Below, one piece after another: positions 24,125 to 32,184 of a stretch of 38,588 bases of DNA. The translations under genes and the position numbers were made by a program. Source of the stretch: Cytophagales bacterium UBA2561 (GTDB taxonomy: Bacteria; Bacteroidota; Bacteroidia; Cytophagales; Thermoflexibacteraceae); NCBI GenBank assembly GCA_002340355.1, contig DDLX01000025.1, positions 1-38,588 of the forward strand, written 5' to 3'. The notes beneath the pieces were generated by a model. The model was not told the DNA's origin. It did not search any database and saw nothing but the letters and a program-made list of their open reading frames with translations. Position 1 is the stretch's first letter; each line of letters starts with the position of its first letter.

Positions 24125-26359
24125 TTATTTTTTATCCAACACCTCTGCTAATTTCTGTTTCCAGTCTTGGGTGGTTTCGTTTAAGTTTTTATCGGATAAG
24201 GCTTCAAATACCTGATTTTGAATCGCTTTGATTTCTCTTTTGATACGCTTACGAGTTCCCAACCATATTCCTTTTTTTAGCTCAAGAGCATAAAAATAAC
24301 CTGTTTCCAACAAATATTCCCAAGTTGTATAATCATCGGTTTGGAGCAGAAATAAACGCAATGCCTCTTGGTAGTTGTCCAAGGCGGGAGTGATAGCCAT
24401 ATCCGTCCGAGTGCCTTGCAATTGTGCCAGTCGCAAATGCGATTCGGCATAGGTATCCAAATCATCATTTTCGGAAAGGGGGATTTCTGCCCATTCTGCA
24501 ATACATTTTTTGTATAAATTTTGGGCTTCTTGGGTATTGCCGTTGGTGCGGTGCTGTTCGGCTTCTTGGAAAATATCAAATATTTCGTATTCCTCCTTTT
24601 CTTCGGGTAAGACCTCAAATGCACCTTCGTATAAATGCCCCTGATATTGTCGAAAATAATCTTGTAGAGGAATTAAACCTGTATTTTTATAGTGATTGGC
24701 TTGTGGAATATTCGGATATTTTTGCAAACGTTCTGCCACATCTTCCAATAAATCAAGGGCTAAAGACGCATAATGTGATTTTCCTTCTTGGGTATATTCC
24801 TCATAAAGAATACAAATATTCAAGGAAGTCATACAAACATCTAAATCATACACCTCTGGATTTTTTTCTGCCAATCCTTGATAGGTTTCGAGGGATTCCT
24901 TATAGCATTTTTCCCCTTTTTCAAACTCATTTTTACCCGAATACAACAAACCCAAATTATTCAAGACAGTAGCATATTTCTCACCTTTAGCATTTTCAGT
25001 TTTTCGTTGAGCAAGGGCTTTTTCATAATAGGAAATTGCCTTATTTTTATGGTTTTGTTCGTTCAGAAAATGAGCATAAGCAAACCAAAACTCAGCATCG
25101 GGACACTCTTGGGTGGCTTTTTGGTAGTATTTATCGGCAAGTGCAAACTCAAAACGGGCTTTTGCTCCCAGTGCCTTCACGATGTACTTTTGGGCAAGCT
25201 GTCGGTAGTCTTCTTTGTGTCGTTCTCGTATTTGGATTTTCTCTTTGTTCAGGTCTTCATCAGGCAAAAGTTCTTCGACACAGTGGGCTTGGTCTTGCTC
25301 AATCAGCTCCAAGCCTTGTTTAATTTTGGGGTCTTTGGTTTGTTGTTTTAATTTAGTGGCTTGTACTTTGGTTTCTTCCAGTGATTTAATTCGTGCGTTG
25401 AGTTGATTAATTTCTTGACTTTTCCCAAGCAAGTCAAGCCTCAATTGTCGATTTTTGGTTTCTAAAGTGGTTATTTTTTGGCTTTTTTGGTCTAATTGCC
25501 TTTGAATTTCATGAGCTTTTTGTTCGATTTCAGCAAGTTTGTTTTGAGCTTCGGTTTCGGAAATGGTTTCACTTTTGTCTTTTAATTGTGCCTGAATTTC
25601 CTCTTTTTCGGCTTCCAATTTTTGTTGTGAAGTCGTCAAAGTTTCAATCACTTTTTCATGAACTTTGATAGTTTTTTGTTGTCTTTCAAAGTCTTGAGTG
25701 AGTTTCTCAATTTTAGCTTTAAGTTCTTTTTCTGTATTTCTGAATGGTTCAATTTTCCAATTTCGACCTTCTTCGGTGGCTACTAATTCCCAAGGAAATT
25801 CATTTTGTGCTTTTCCTTTCCGATACAAGGCACGAAAATTTTTATTTCTTGGGGTCTGAATTTCATATTGTGCCGTTTCCCAAGCCTCCTGCACGGTTTT
25901 AAATGCTCCTAAAGTTTGATAAAATCGCACGGCTAAATTTTTGGCAATTTCATCATCAATTTCCGAACATGTCCCAATGACCGCAGGGATATTTTCTTGT
26001 AATTTTTTGACTTGATTTTTGGTTGAACAACCATTCAAAAAGACCAATTTAAGCGATTTCTGTGAAGCCAAAAATTTCATTAAGGGTGCTGAAAATGCGG
26101 TTTCATTTCCAATTTTCGCCTCCAATAAAAGTTGGGCATCCCCAGCATGACCGCCATAATGAAAAATGGAAACTTCATTTTCGGTAAATACATCAAAAAT
26201 ATCCGAAGTCCGAAGATTTGCCCGTTCAATTACCTCAAAATCAGAAACTTTTAATTTTTCTCGAATTTGGTGTAATTCATCTGATAGATTTCGCAAATAC
26301 CGATTTTTATCGGTTTTGTCATTGGCAAAGGCTAAAAAAATAACGGGCTTTTTCATCAT
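24125..26359 (-). CDS. CHAT-domain (caspase-like) protease with coiled coil and TPR repeats
   Basis: 744 residues. The N-terminal CHAT domain (1-190) has the entry PVIFLAFANDK, catalytic His71 in IFHYGGHAGD and catalytic Cys111 in VFLNGCSTK, so the dyad is intact. A long heptad-rich coiled coil covers about 205-345, followed by TPR-like repeats (about 385-640, e.g. YATVLNNLGLLYSGKNEFEK). No signal peptide. CHAT-TPR proteins are cysteine peptidases often tied to signalling, defence or cell death. Here the TPR and coil would sense or recruit a partner. No obvious substrate gene lies beside it; the neighbours are a 22-codon reading frame upstream and a small protein downstream. A defence role is inference. 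Confidence 0.88.
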   Translation of the reverse strand: MMKKPVIFLAFANDKTDKNRYLRNLSDELHQIREKLKVSDFEVIERANLRTSDIFDVFTENEVSIFHYGGHAGDAQLLLEAKIGNETAFSAPLMKFLASQKSLKLVFLNGCSTKNQVKKLQENIPAVIGTCSEIDDEIAKNLAVRFYQTLGAFKTVQEAWETAQYEIQTPRNKNFRALYRKGKAQNEFPWELVATEEGRNWKIEPFRNTEKELKAKIEKLTQDFERQQKTIKVHEKVIETLTTSQQKLEAEKEEIQAQLKDKSETISETEAQNKLAEIEQKAHEIQRQLDQKSQKITTLETKNRQLRLDLLGKSQEINQLNARIKSLEETKVQATKLKQQTKDPKIKQGLELIEQDQAHCVEELLPDEDLNKEKIQIRERHKEDYRQLAQKYIVKALGAKARFEFALADKYYQKATQECPDAEFWFAYAHFLNEQNHKNKAISYYEKALAQRKTENAKGEKYATVLNNLGLLYSGKNEFEKGEKCYKESLETYQGLAEKNPEVYDLDVCMTSLNICILYEEYTQEGKSHYASLALDLLEDVAERLQKYPNIPQANHYKNTGLIPLQDYFRQYQGHLYEGAFEVLPEEKEEYEIFDIFQEAEQHRTNGNTQEAQNLYKKCIAEWAEIPLSENDDLDTYAESHLRLAQLQGTRTDMAITPALDNYQEALRLFLLQTDDYTTWEYLLETGYFYALELKKGIWLGTRKRIKREIKAIQNQVFEALSDKNLNETTQDWKQKLAEVLDKK

Positions 26360-26371
26360 TAAAATAGGGTT

Positions 26372-26440
26372 TTAATCGTCATTATTTTCCAGTTCATTGG
26401 AAGAAGCCAAAAAAACACGGATTTCATCTTTCTGTTTCAT
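26372..26440 (-). other. 22-codon reading frame just upstream of the CHAT gene
   Basis: MKQKDEIRVFLASSNELENN plus two Asp, ending 12 bases before the CHAT start. IRVFLASSNEL resembles the N-terminal strand of longer Bacteroidota effector proteins that begin with a similar FLASS.EL pattern. Either it is a leader peptide whose translation affects CHAT expression, or it is the stub of a gene deleted down to its first codons. Too short to be sure it is translated. Confidence 0.4.
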
Positions 26441-26475
26441 CGTTTTTTACTTTTTCGATCCATTTCTTGATTAAC

Positions 26476-26483
26476 CAAACTTA
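26476..26483 (-). promoter_or_regulatory. Candidate -7 box for the CHAT operon
   Basis: Minus-strand TAAGTTTG matches TAnnTTTG, 36 bases before the 22-codon frame. No TTG is seen at the right distance upstream. The rest of 26484-26653 shows no gene. Confidence 0.42.
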
Positions 26484-26653
26484 ATAAACCAGATTGGAAG
26501 ATTTGCATTTTACTAAAAAAAGAGAACTATACTACATTTTTTAATAGTTTTATCATCCATTATTCAGTCTATAATTCACCAGAAAAAATTTTCAAACATC
26601 AATTCTTATCAGTTTGATTATTTAATAAAACCTAAAACAATTATAAATTTTAT

Positions 26654-26684
26654 TTGTATTTTTATTTAGGTAATTCTACCTTTG
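26654..26684 (+). promoter_or_regulatory. Consensus promoter of the tRNA gene
   Basis: TTG at 26654-26656, a 20-base spacer, then TACCTTTG at 26677-26684: a full match to the Bacteroidota TTG-N20-TAnnTTTG promoter. The tRNA 5' end is 8 bases beyond the -7 box, so transcription should begin at or near the mature 5' end. Confidence 0.8.
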
Positions 26685-26691
26685 AGGGTTT

Positions 26692-26836
26692 GAGAGGGTA
26701 GCTCAGTGGTTAGAGCAGCGTATTCAGTTTAAAGATTATCTTCTGAGGTATTCTTAGAATGGCTCTCAAGGTCAATTTAGACTTACTTCTTTGCTTTTCA
26801 CGCCGCAGGTCGCAGGTTCGAATCCTGCCCCTCTCA
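26692..26836 (+). tRNA. tRNA-Glu(UUC) interrupted by 72 nt in the anticodon stem
   Basis: All tRNA parts are present and pair perfectly: acceptor GAGAGGG (26692-26698) with CCCTCTC (26829-26835) and discriminator A; D stem GCTC/GAGC with loop AGTGGTTA; T arm GCAGG-TTCGAAT-CCTGC; variable loop AGGTC. The 3' half of the anticodon arm reads loop TTTTCAC (anticodon UUC) then GCCGC. The matching 5' strand GCGGC is split: GCG (26718-26720), then 72 extra bases, then GC (26793-26794). Without the extra bases the tRNA is exactly 73 nt. CCA is not encoded. A consensus promoter precedes it. It is either a tRNA with an unusual short intron or a recently broken gene; the anticodon stem cannot form unless the insert is removed. 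Confidence 0.82.
26721..26792 (+). other. 72-nt insert in tRNA-Glu, between positions 29 and 30
   Basis: The junction is unambiguous because no bases repeat across the two ends, so it carries no target-site duplication. The insert starts TATTCAG and ends CTTCTTT. By eye it can fold into three short hairpins: TTCAG with CTGAG, ATTCT-T-AGAAT, and AGGTC-AATTTA-GACTT. It is far too small for a group I or II intron and has none of their conserved cores. It contains no reading frame of note. Confidence 0.75.
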
Positions 26837-26884
26837 CATCTATCTTTAACAGATTGAAAATTAAAATCTAACTTAGATAAGAAA

Positions 26885-29125
26885 ATGGCTTCCTTCCCCC
26901 ATTTACTCAAAGTCAGCTTACGCCAACAAGCAATTTATGTCCCATCTCATGAAATAACAGAAGATACAGATAATCAATTAGATACTGCTGTTTTTACGGT
27001 TAATTTAGCAAAGTTAGGTTTCGGGGTCTCTGAAAAATTATACCAGACTCTTGCCCAAACTTCTAACACTTTCCAAGATAAATTACTCGCTTCTTTTCGA
27101 GAAATTACAGGAGTTCATAAAAATTGGACTCCACTTGTCAAGGGCTGGGATACTCCTACTCAAGAAAGTATTCAAGATCATATTACCACTTTATTTGCAA
27201 CTATTTTTGGTACAAAAGGTACATCTATGCCTTGTGGGCATCTTATCCCTGAAAATACTTTTCCTCTGGAACGTTATAATGGTTGTCCATTTTGTGGGAC
27301 TCCATTTGAGTTTGGAGAAATCGAAAATTATGGACAAAATAATAACCTGAAAATCTTAGACTTATGGGATTTATCAGACATTAAGGTATTCTTTGTAGAT
27401 TTATTAACCTCTAAAACTCCCCTTGATGCCACTCAAATTGATAGCCTCCAATTATTAATTAAAGAACTTCCTTTACCTGATATTCAAGTCGGAATGAAGG
27501 AGACTTTAATGCAAATTATTGATACTTATATTTCTAATAATCAAGAGGATAAAACTCAAAAATTATTTCAAACTCCTACGGATATTTTACGTTATTTATG
27601 GTATCAAAAAACAGGATTTTTACAAGTCATTGCACCGAAAACCATTGCCAAACGTAAAGCCAAAAATCAAAAACACTTTTTAAAATTATTAGATGAAAGT
27701 GAATTTACGCATCACGAAATCACTCAATATCTCAAATTAAAATATACTAGAAAAGAATCTAGAACTGTGGCTAACTGGTTAAATGACTTAGAGTTATCTC
27801 CTCAGAAAATGGCAGAAATGATGCACCCTAAACGAGAGATTTGGGTAAGATTCATTCGAGCCTTACGACTTCCTGAATATGCCCGAAAAAAGCGATTTGA
27901 AAAATTACAAAAGTTATTAGATATATTTTATCATCAAAAATATGACATTTGGCAAGCTGAACTAAACCAACATTTAGCTGAAAAAAATACAGAAAAGGCA
28001 TTAAACTTACTCCAAAAACGACCTAGTATTTTTGCTCGTTATTTATTTTCGGTCATGTTACGGTTTGGAGCAGAAAAGACTTTATTTGCCTTCCAAGAAG
28101 TCATTGACCAAATACCTACTCGTTTGGTTTTTACCTTAAATATGTATGCTAAAAATTATTTTGATAAATCCAATTCTCACCGTGCTGTAAAGCCATTAGG
28201 TGGAACTACGAAACAAATTCCAAAACATTCCTTATTAACACATTATTCTACTAAACAATTACGAGAGATGCAATCAGGCATTGAAGATTTATGTCTTTTT
28301 GTTATGAAGAAACGATTTCATTCTCCTGAAAATCAGCACAAAACCATTTTTATCGACCCACTTTTGTTTTATATGCCTGTACCGATTGGTGATCGCTCAG
28401 AAACCATCCAAGATTTACCTTCAGCTTTAATGGGAACTCGATTTTCGACTGAAGGTACGACCATTCGGCTTTTTATGCAATGGGGCGAAGGTTTACCTGC
28501 TCAACATTTAGATATGGATTTAAGCTGTGTAGTAATTTATGAAAATCAAAAACAAATTTGTTATTACGGGATATTAACAATACCTGCCTGTAAGCATAGT
28601 GGCGATATCCGAAGCATTCCTAAAGAGGTCGGCACGGCAGAGTACATTGACATTGACCTAGAAAAACTTCGGGAAAAACGAGCCAAATATGTTGTCTTTA
28701 CCTGTAATGCGTATTCTAATGGTGAACTTTCGCCTAATTTAGTGGTGGGCTGGATGAACAGTCAGTTTCCTATGCAAATCTCTGAACAAAGTGGAGTCGC
28801 TTATGATCCAGCTTGTGTACAACACCAAATTCGAATTAGTCAAAGTTTGACGAAGGGACTGGTTTTCGGGATATTAGAAATGAAAACCGAAGAAATTATT
28901 TGGCTCGAAATGCCATTTGAAGGGCAAAATGTGCATAATCTAAATATTGATACAGTCACCTTACTATTAGATAAGCTCAACAACAAACTAAGTATTGGTC
29001 ATTTACTAAAAATCAAGGCAGAAGCTCAATCTTTAGAACAAATTGATACGCCAGATGCTGATGAAAATTATACACAAGAGTGGGCGAAAAACACAGCTAA
29101 AGTTTCACAACTTCTAATCGATTAA
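26885..29125 (+). CDS. Reduced-RING / TerD-like protein (MXAN_6230/SCO0854-like)
   Basis: 746 residues. The N-terminal part (LLKVSLRQQAIYVP, then an alpha-helical region) leads to a zinc-finger-like segment with Cys117, His119, Cys134 and Cys137 (MPCGHL ... NGCPFCGTPF). The layout recalls the MXAN_6230/SCO0854 family of RING-domain proteins, but with fewer metal ligands. A helical middle (about 240-420) follows, and a C-terminal region (about 545-690) with HSGDIRSIPKE, EYIDIDLEKLREK and YVVFTCNAYSNGELSPNLVV resembles TerD-like domains. The family was matched from memory, not by search. It probably works in stress or phage-tellurite-type responses, as TerD relatives do. It starts 48 bases after the tRNA and could be transcribed with it. 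Confidence 0.68.
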   Translation: MASFPHLLKVSLRQQAIYVPSHEITEDTDNQLDTAVFTVNLAKLGFGVSEKLYQTLAQTSNTFQDKLLASFREITGVHKNWTPLVKGWDTPTQESIQDHITTLFATIFGTKGTSMPCGHLIPENTFPLERYNGCPFCGTPFEFGEIENYGQNNNLKILDLWDLSDIKVFFVDLLTSKTPLDATQIDSLQLLIKELPLPDIQVGMKETLMQIIDTYISNNQEDKTQKLFQTPTDILRYLWYQKTGFLQVIAPKTIAKRKAKNQKHFLKLLDESEFTHHEITQYLKLKYTRKESRTVANWLNDLELSPQKMAEMMHPKREIWVRFIRALRLPEYARKKRFEKLQKLLDIFYHQKYDIWQAELNQHLAEKNTEKALNLLQKRPSIFARYLFSVMLRFGAEKTLFAFQEVIDQIPTRLVFTLNMYAKNYFDKSNSHRAVKPLGGTTKQIPKHSLLTHYSTKQLREMQSGIEDLCLFVMKKRFHSPENQHKTIFIDPLLFYMPVPIGDRSETIQDLPSALMGTRFSTEGTTIRLFMQWGEGLPAQHLDMDLSCVVIYENQKQICYYGILTIPACKHSGDIRSIPKEVGTAEYIDIDLEKLREKRAKYVVFTCNAYSNGELSPNLVVGWMNSQFPMQISEQSGVAYDPACVQHQIRISQSLTKGLVFGILEMKTEEIIWLEMPFEGQNVHNLNIDTVTLLLDKLNNKLSIGHLLKIKAEAQSLEQIDTPDADENYTQEWAKNTAKVSQLLID

Positions 29126-29241
29126 TTATGAATAATTTATCTACTTCGGATAAATTCTATTCATCTATCTTTTCCTATTTTTTACGACCTTTGGAATTAA
29201 GACTTTATTTCCTTTTTCAAATACTTTAAATGTTCTGGTAA

Positions 29242-30399
29242 ATGTCCACACATCAACATCCTGCTACAATTTGTATCCATGCAGGAAATATAACAGAAAA
29301 CACCTCCCTATCAGGGGTAAATACGCCTATTTATACCTCTTCTGCGTATCAATATGGCAAGGATAAGCCTAATATTTATCCTCGTTATTTTAATACACCA
29401 AACCAAAAAGTAATTGTCGAAAAATTAGCTCAACTCGAAAAAACAGAAACAGGGCTAGTTTTCTCTTCAGGAATGGCAGCAGTTAGTACGACCTTATTAG
29501 GACTCTTACAAGCTGGTGATCATATCATATTACAAAATGGATTATATGGAGGAACCTATCATTTTGCTGAATCAGAATTCAAGAGATTAGGAATTGAACA
29601 CACTTTCTTAACTGATAATCAAATCTCTACATTTCAGAAAGCTATTCAACCAAATACCAAAGTAGTTTATATCGAAACTCCCTCTAATCCACTTTTACAG
29701 CTAACTGACCTCAAAAGGGTGGCTCAACTTTGCCAAGAATCAGGCTTAATTTCAGTAATTGATAATACATTTGCCTCACCAATTAACCAGACTCCAACCG
29801 ATTTTGGAATTGATGTGATTGTACACAGTGGCACAAAATACTTGGGTGGACATAGTGATATTTGTTTTGGGGCAGTTCTCAGTACAAATACTTACATTGA
29901 AAAAATTTATCAACGTGCTATTAATTTGGGAGGCAGTTTAGATGCACAGACATGTTATTTAATCGAAAGAAGCCTGAAAACCTTAGCTTTACGGGTTGAA
30001 CGACAAAGTGAAAATGCACTGAAAATAGCTCATTTTTTAAGTGACTTATCCTATATCAAAACAGTAAATTACCCAGGACTACCTGCACATCCTGACTATG
30101 AAATGGCATGTCGTCAGATGCACGGATTTGGGGCAATGCTTAGTTTTGAGTTAGCAAAGAATGATTCGGAAAAAAGTCAGGAATTTGCTGAAAGTTTATC
30201 TTTAATTGTTCCCGCCTTGAGTTTAGGAGGAATTGAAACGACAATTTGTGTGCCTGCCCGTACTTCACATATCAAAATGACTCCTGAACAGCGTCAAAAA
30301 GTAGGTGTTTCAGATGGACTTCTACGTTTATCAGTAGGTATCGAAGATGTTAATGATTTGATTTTAGACTTGAAAAATACCCTTGAAAATTTCTCATAA
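29242..30399 (+). CDS. Cys/Met-metabolism PLP enzyme (cystathionine gamma-synthase/lyase family)
   Basis: 385 residues, the usual size. PLP-binding Lys199 lies in VIVHSGTKYLGGHSD, Asp174 in SVIDNTFASP contacts the cofactor ring, and the phosphate-binding SSGMAAVSTTLL segment and the YPRYFNTPN motif are present. Members interconvert cysteine, homocysteine and methionine precursors. Sequence motifs do not separate cystathionine gamma-synthase, gamma-lyase, methionine gamma-lyase and O-acylhomoserine sulfhydrylase, so no symbol is given. It is followed by a bidirectional terminator and is convergent with bshA. Confidence 0.92.
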   Translation: MSTHQHPATICIHAGNITENTSLSGVNTPIYTSSAYQYGKDKPNIYPRYFNTPNQKVIVEKLAQLEKTETGLVFSSGMAAVSTTLLGLLQAGDHIILQNGLYGGTYHFAESEFKRLGIEHTFLTDNQISTFQKAIQPNTKVVYIETPSNPLLQLTDLKRVAQLCQESGLISVIDNTFASPINQTPTDFGIDVIVHSGTKYLGGHSDICFGAVLSTNTYIEKIYQRAINLGGSLDAQTCYLIERSLKTLALRVERQSENALKIAHFLSDLSYIKTVNYPGLPAHPDYEMACRQMHGFGAMLSFELAKNDSEKSQEFAESLSLIVPALSLGGIETTICVPARTSHIKMTPEQRQKVGVSDGLLRLSVGIEDVNDLILDLKNTLENFS

Positions 30400-30458
30400 A
30401 ATTGCTTACTACATTAATTTATATCAATAGTCACATACTAAAAATCAGGTATTTATAT

Positions 30459-30491
30459 AGACTTGCTAAATTTTAAAGGCTTAGCAAGTCT
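30459..30491. terminator. Bidirectional terminator between PLP enzyme and bshA
   Basis: AGACTTGCTAA (30459-30469) pairs perfectly with TTAGCAAGTCT (30481-30491), loop of 11. It lies between convergent genes and should end both transcripts. Confidence 0.82.
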
Positions 30492-30537
30492 TATATCTTA
30501 ATATGCAAATTGGTATAAATTTAAATAAATACAGTCT

Positions 30538-31689
30538 TTATTTTAGTGGACATTCTGTTTCTAAGACACGTTGATAAACTTGCTCATACATTGGACGAAT
30601 ATTAGAAATATCAAATTCTTGCGCTCGTTTTAAGGCATTAGTTTGAAAAGCAGGAAGTCGTTCTTTATTTAAGACATGAATTGCATTTTTTGCCATATCT
30701 TCTACATCTCCAACTTCACTCAAAAAGCCTGTGATACCATGTAGATTCAACTCTGGAATTCCTCCTGCATTACTCGAAATAACAGGCACTTCGCACGCCA
30801 TGGCTTCCAAAGCGGCTAATCCAAAACTTTCTGTTTCTGAGGGCATTAAGTATAAATCTGCAATCGAAAAAACTTCTTCTACTGCTTCTAGTTTTCCAAG
30901 AAACCGAACATCATCATAAACCCCAACTTCATGACATAAAGCTTTGATATGATTAAATTCGGGACCGTCACCGACCAATAATAACTTAGTGGGTATTTGT
31001 TGGCGAACTTTCTCAAAAATAGAAACGACATCCTCAATCCGTTTCACTTTTCGGAAATTCGAAGTATGCACTAATAACTTTTCCCCATTCGGACAAATAG
31101 CTGTTTTAAAATGAGCTTTTTTCTGCCGTTTGAATCGACTTAAATCAATGAAATTTGGGATTACATCTATCTCTTTAGTGATTGGAAAATAATTCAAAGT
31201 ATCTGATTTCAAGCTCTCCGAAACAGTCGTAACAGCATCCGATTGATTGATACTAAACGTAACTACAGGTTCATAACTTTCATCTTTTCCGACTAACGTA
31301 ATATCTGTTCCGTGCAAAGTAGTTACATAAGGTACACGTTTATCTTGTGAACATAAAATTTGACTTGCCATAAACGCCGCCGAAGCATGGGGAATGGCAT
31401 AATGAACATGCAAAATATCCAATTTTACCCGTTTGGAGACATTCACCATACGACTCGCCAATGCCAACTCATAAGGTGGATGCTGAAAAAGTGGATATTT
31501 CCGAATATCTACTTTATGAAAATATAAATTAGGGGAAAAAAAGTCAAGGCGAGTTGGTTGCTCATAGGTAATAAAATGAACTTCATGTCCGTTTTGAGCG
31601 AGGGCTTTGCCCAATTCGGTCGCAACAACACCACTTCCGCCAAAAGTCGGATAACATACAATGCCGATTCTCATAGGGAATTTTTTCAA
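30538..31689 (-). CDS. bshA: N-acetyl-alpha-D-glucosaminyl L-malate synthase (bacillithiol pathway)
   Basis: 383 residues, GT-B glycosyltransferase of family GT4. It joins UDP-GlcNAc and L-malate in the first step of bacillithiol synthesis. The N-terminal domain starts MRIGIVCYPTFGGSGVVATE (the ATG five codons earlier is equally possible) and contains LDILHVHYAIPHA, typical of BshA. The C-terminal domain has LLLVGDGPEF and the nucleotide-binding motif PSETESFGLAALEAMACEVP. Bacillithiol use is known in several Bacteroidota. bshB and bshC are not in the window. Confidence 0.95.
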   Translation of the reverse strand: MKKFPMRIGIVCYPTFGGSGVVATELGKALAQNGHEVHFITYEQPTRLDFFSPNLYFHKVDIRKYPLFQHPPYELALASRMVNVSKRVKLDILHVHYAIPHASAAFMASQILCSQDKRVPYVTTLHGTDITLVGKDESYEPVVTFSINQSDAVTTVSESLKSDTLNYFPITKEIDVIPNFIDLSRFKRQKKAHFKTAICPNGEKLLVHTSNFRKVKRIEDVVSIFEKVRQQIPTKLLLVGDGPEFNHIKALCHEVGVYDDVRFLGKLEAVEEVFSIADLYLMPSETESFGLAALEAMACEVPVISSNAGGIPELNLHGITGFLSEVGDVEDMAKNAIHVLNKERLPAFQTNALKRAQEFDISNIRPMYEQVYQRVLETECPLK

Positions 31690-32184
31690 ATCGTGAAATT
31701 GTGTAAATAATAACTAACTACTTATTCAAAAAAAACTAACTGATTATCAGTTTTTTACATATAATATAATCCAAAGAGTTGAGAGATCAATCAGTAAGAA
31801 TAAATAGTCTTTATGCTTATGACGTAAAGCTAAAGATTTTTTTCAAGTTTTTCAGAGGGTATATATTTTTCAGTCCAAAAGTGATTTTTTATCAAAATAA
31901 TTACGGATGAAATCAACTAAAATATCCATTATTTTTCATAATATTATTAGTTACATGAACTTTAAAATTCAAATACAGAATAATTAAAAGTATTATTTTG
32001 AAATATCTAAAAAATATTTTTATGAAATTTTATTTTTATTTTAGTCTTACCTAAAAAATGTTTTAATTGCGCCTGAATTTAGAATCAAATAAAATTAAGA
32101 TTTATTTTTATTTTAAATTATTATATTTTTTATATAAATAGTTATATTATTAATTTTCAGGTTACTAAAGTGTATCAAAATCAA
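31690..32184. other. 495-base intergenic region between bshA and the TonB receptor
   Basis: Very AT-rich with no gene. AACTGA-TTA-TCAGTT (31738-31752) forms a 6-bp hairpin flanked by A and T tracts; it could be an operator or a bidirectional transcription block. No consensus TAnnTTTG box was found with confidence. It must hold the promoters of the divergent genes at 31689 and 32185. Confidence 0.5.

Noticed and set aside
24424..25406. Several plus-strand frames across the CHAT gene
   Set aside because: They are shadows of a well-supported minus-strand gene and have no motifs of their own.
26721..26792. Group I or group II intron in the tRNA
   Set aside because: 72 nt is too short and none of the conserved core pairings or a domain V-like hairpin is present; group I introns in bacterial tRNAs sit in the anticodon loop.
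26710..26910. Minus-strand reading frame across the tRNA (contains RGRIRTCDLRREK)
   Set aside because: This is the complement of the tRNA T arm and anticodon arm, a common false protein call.
31738..31752. Fur-type iron box upstream of the TonB receptor
   Set aside because: The dyad is short and lies over 400 bases from the gene; it does not match a Fur box well enough.
32170..32184. GTG start for the TonB receptor
   Set aside because: The ATG at 32185 begins a cleaner signal peptide.
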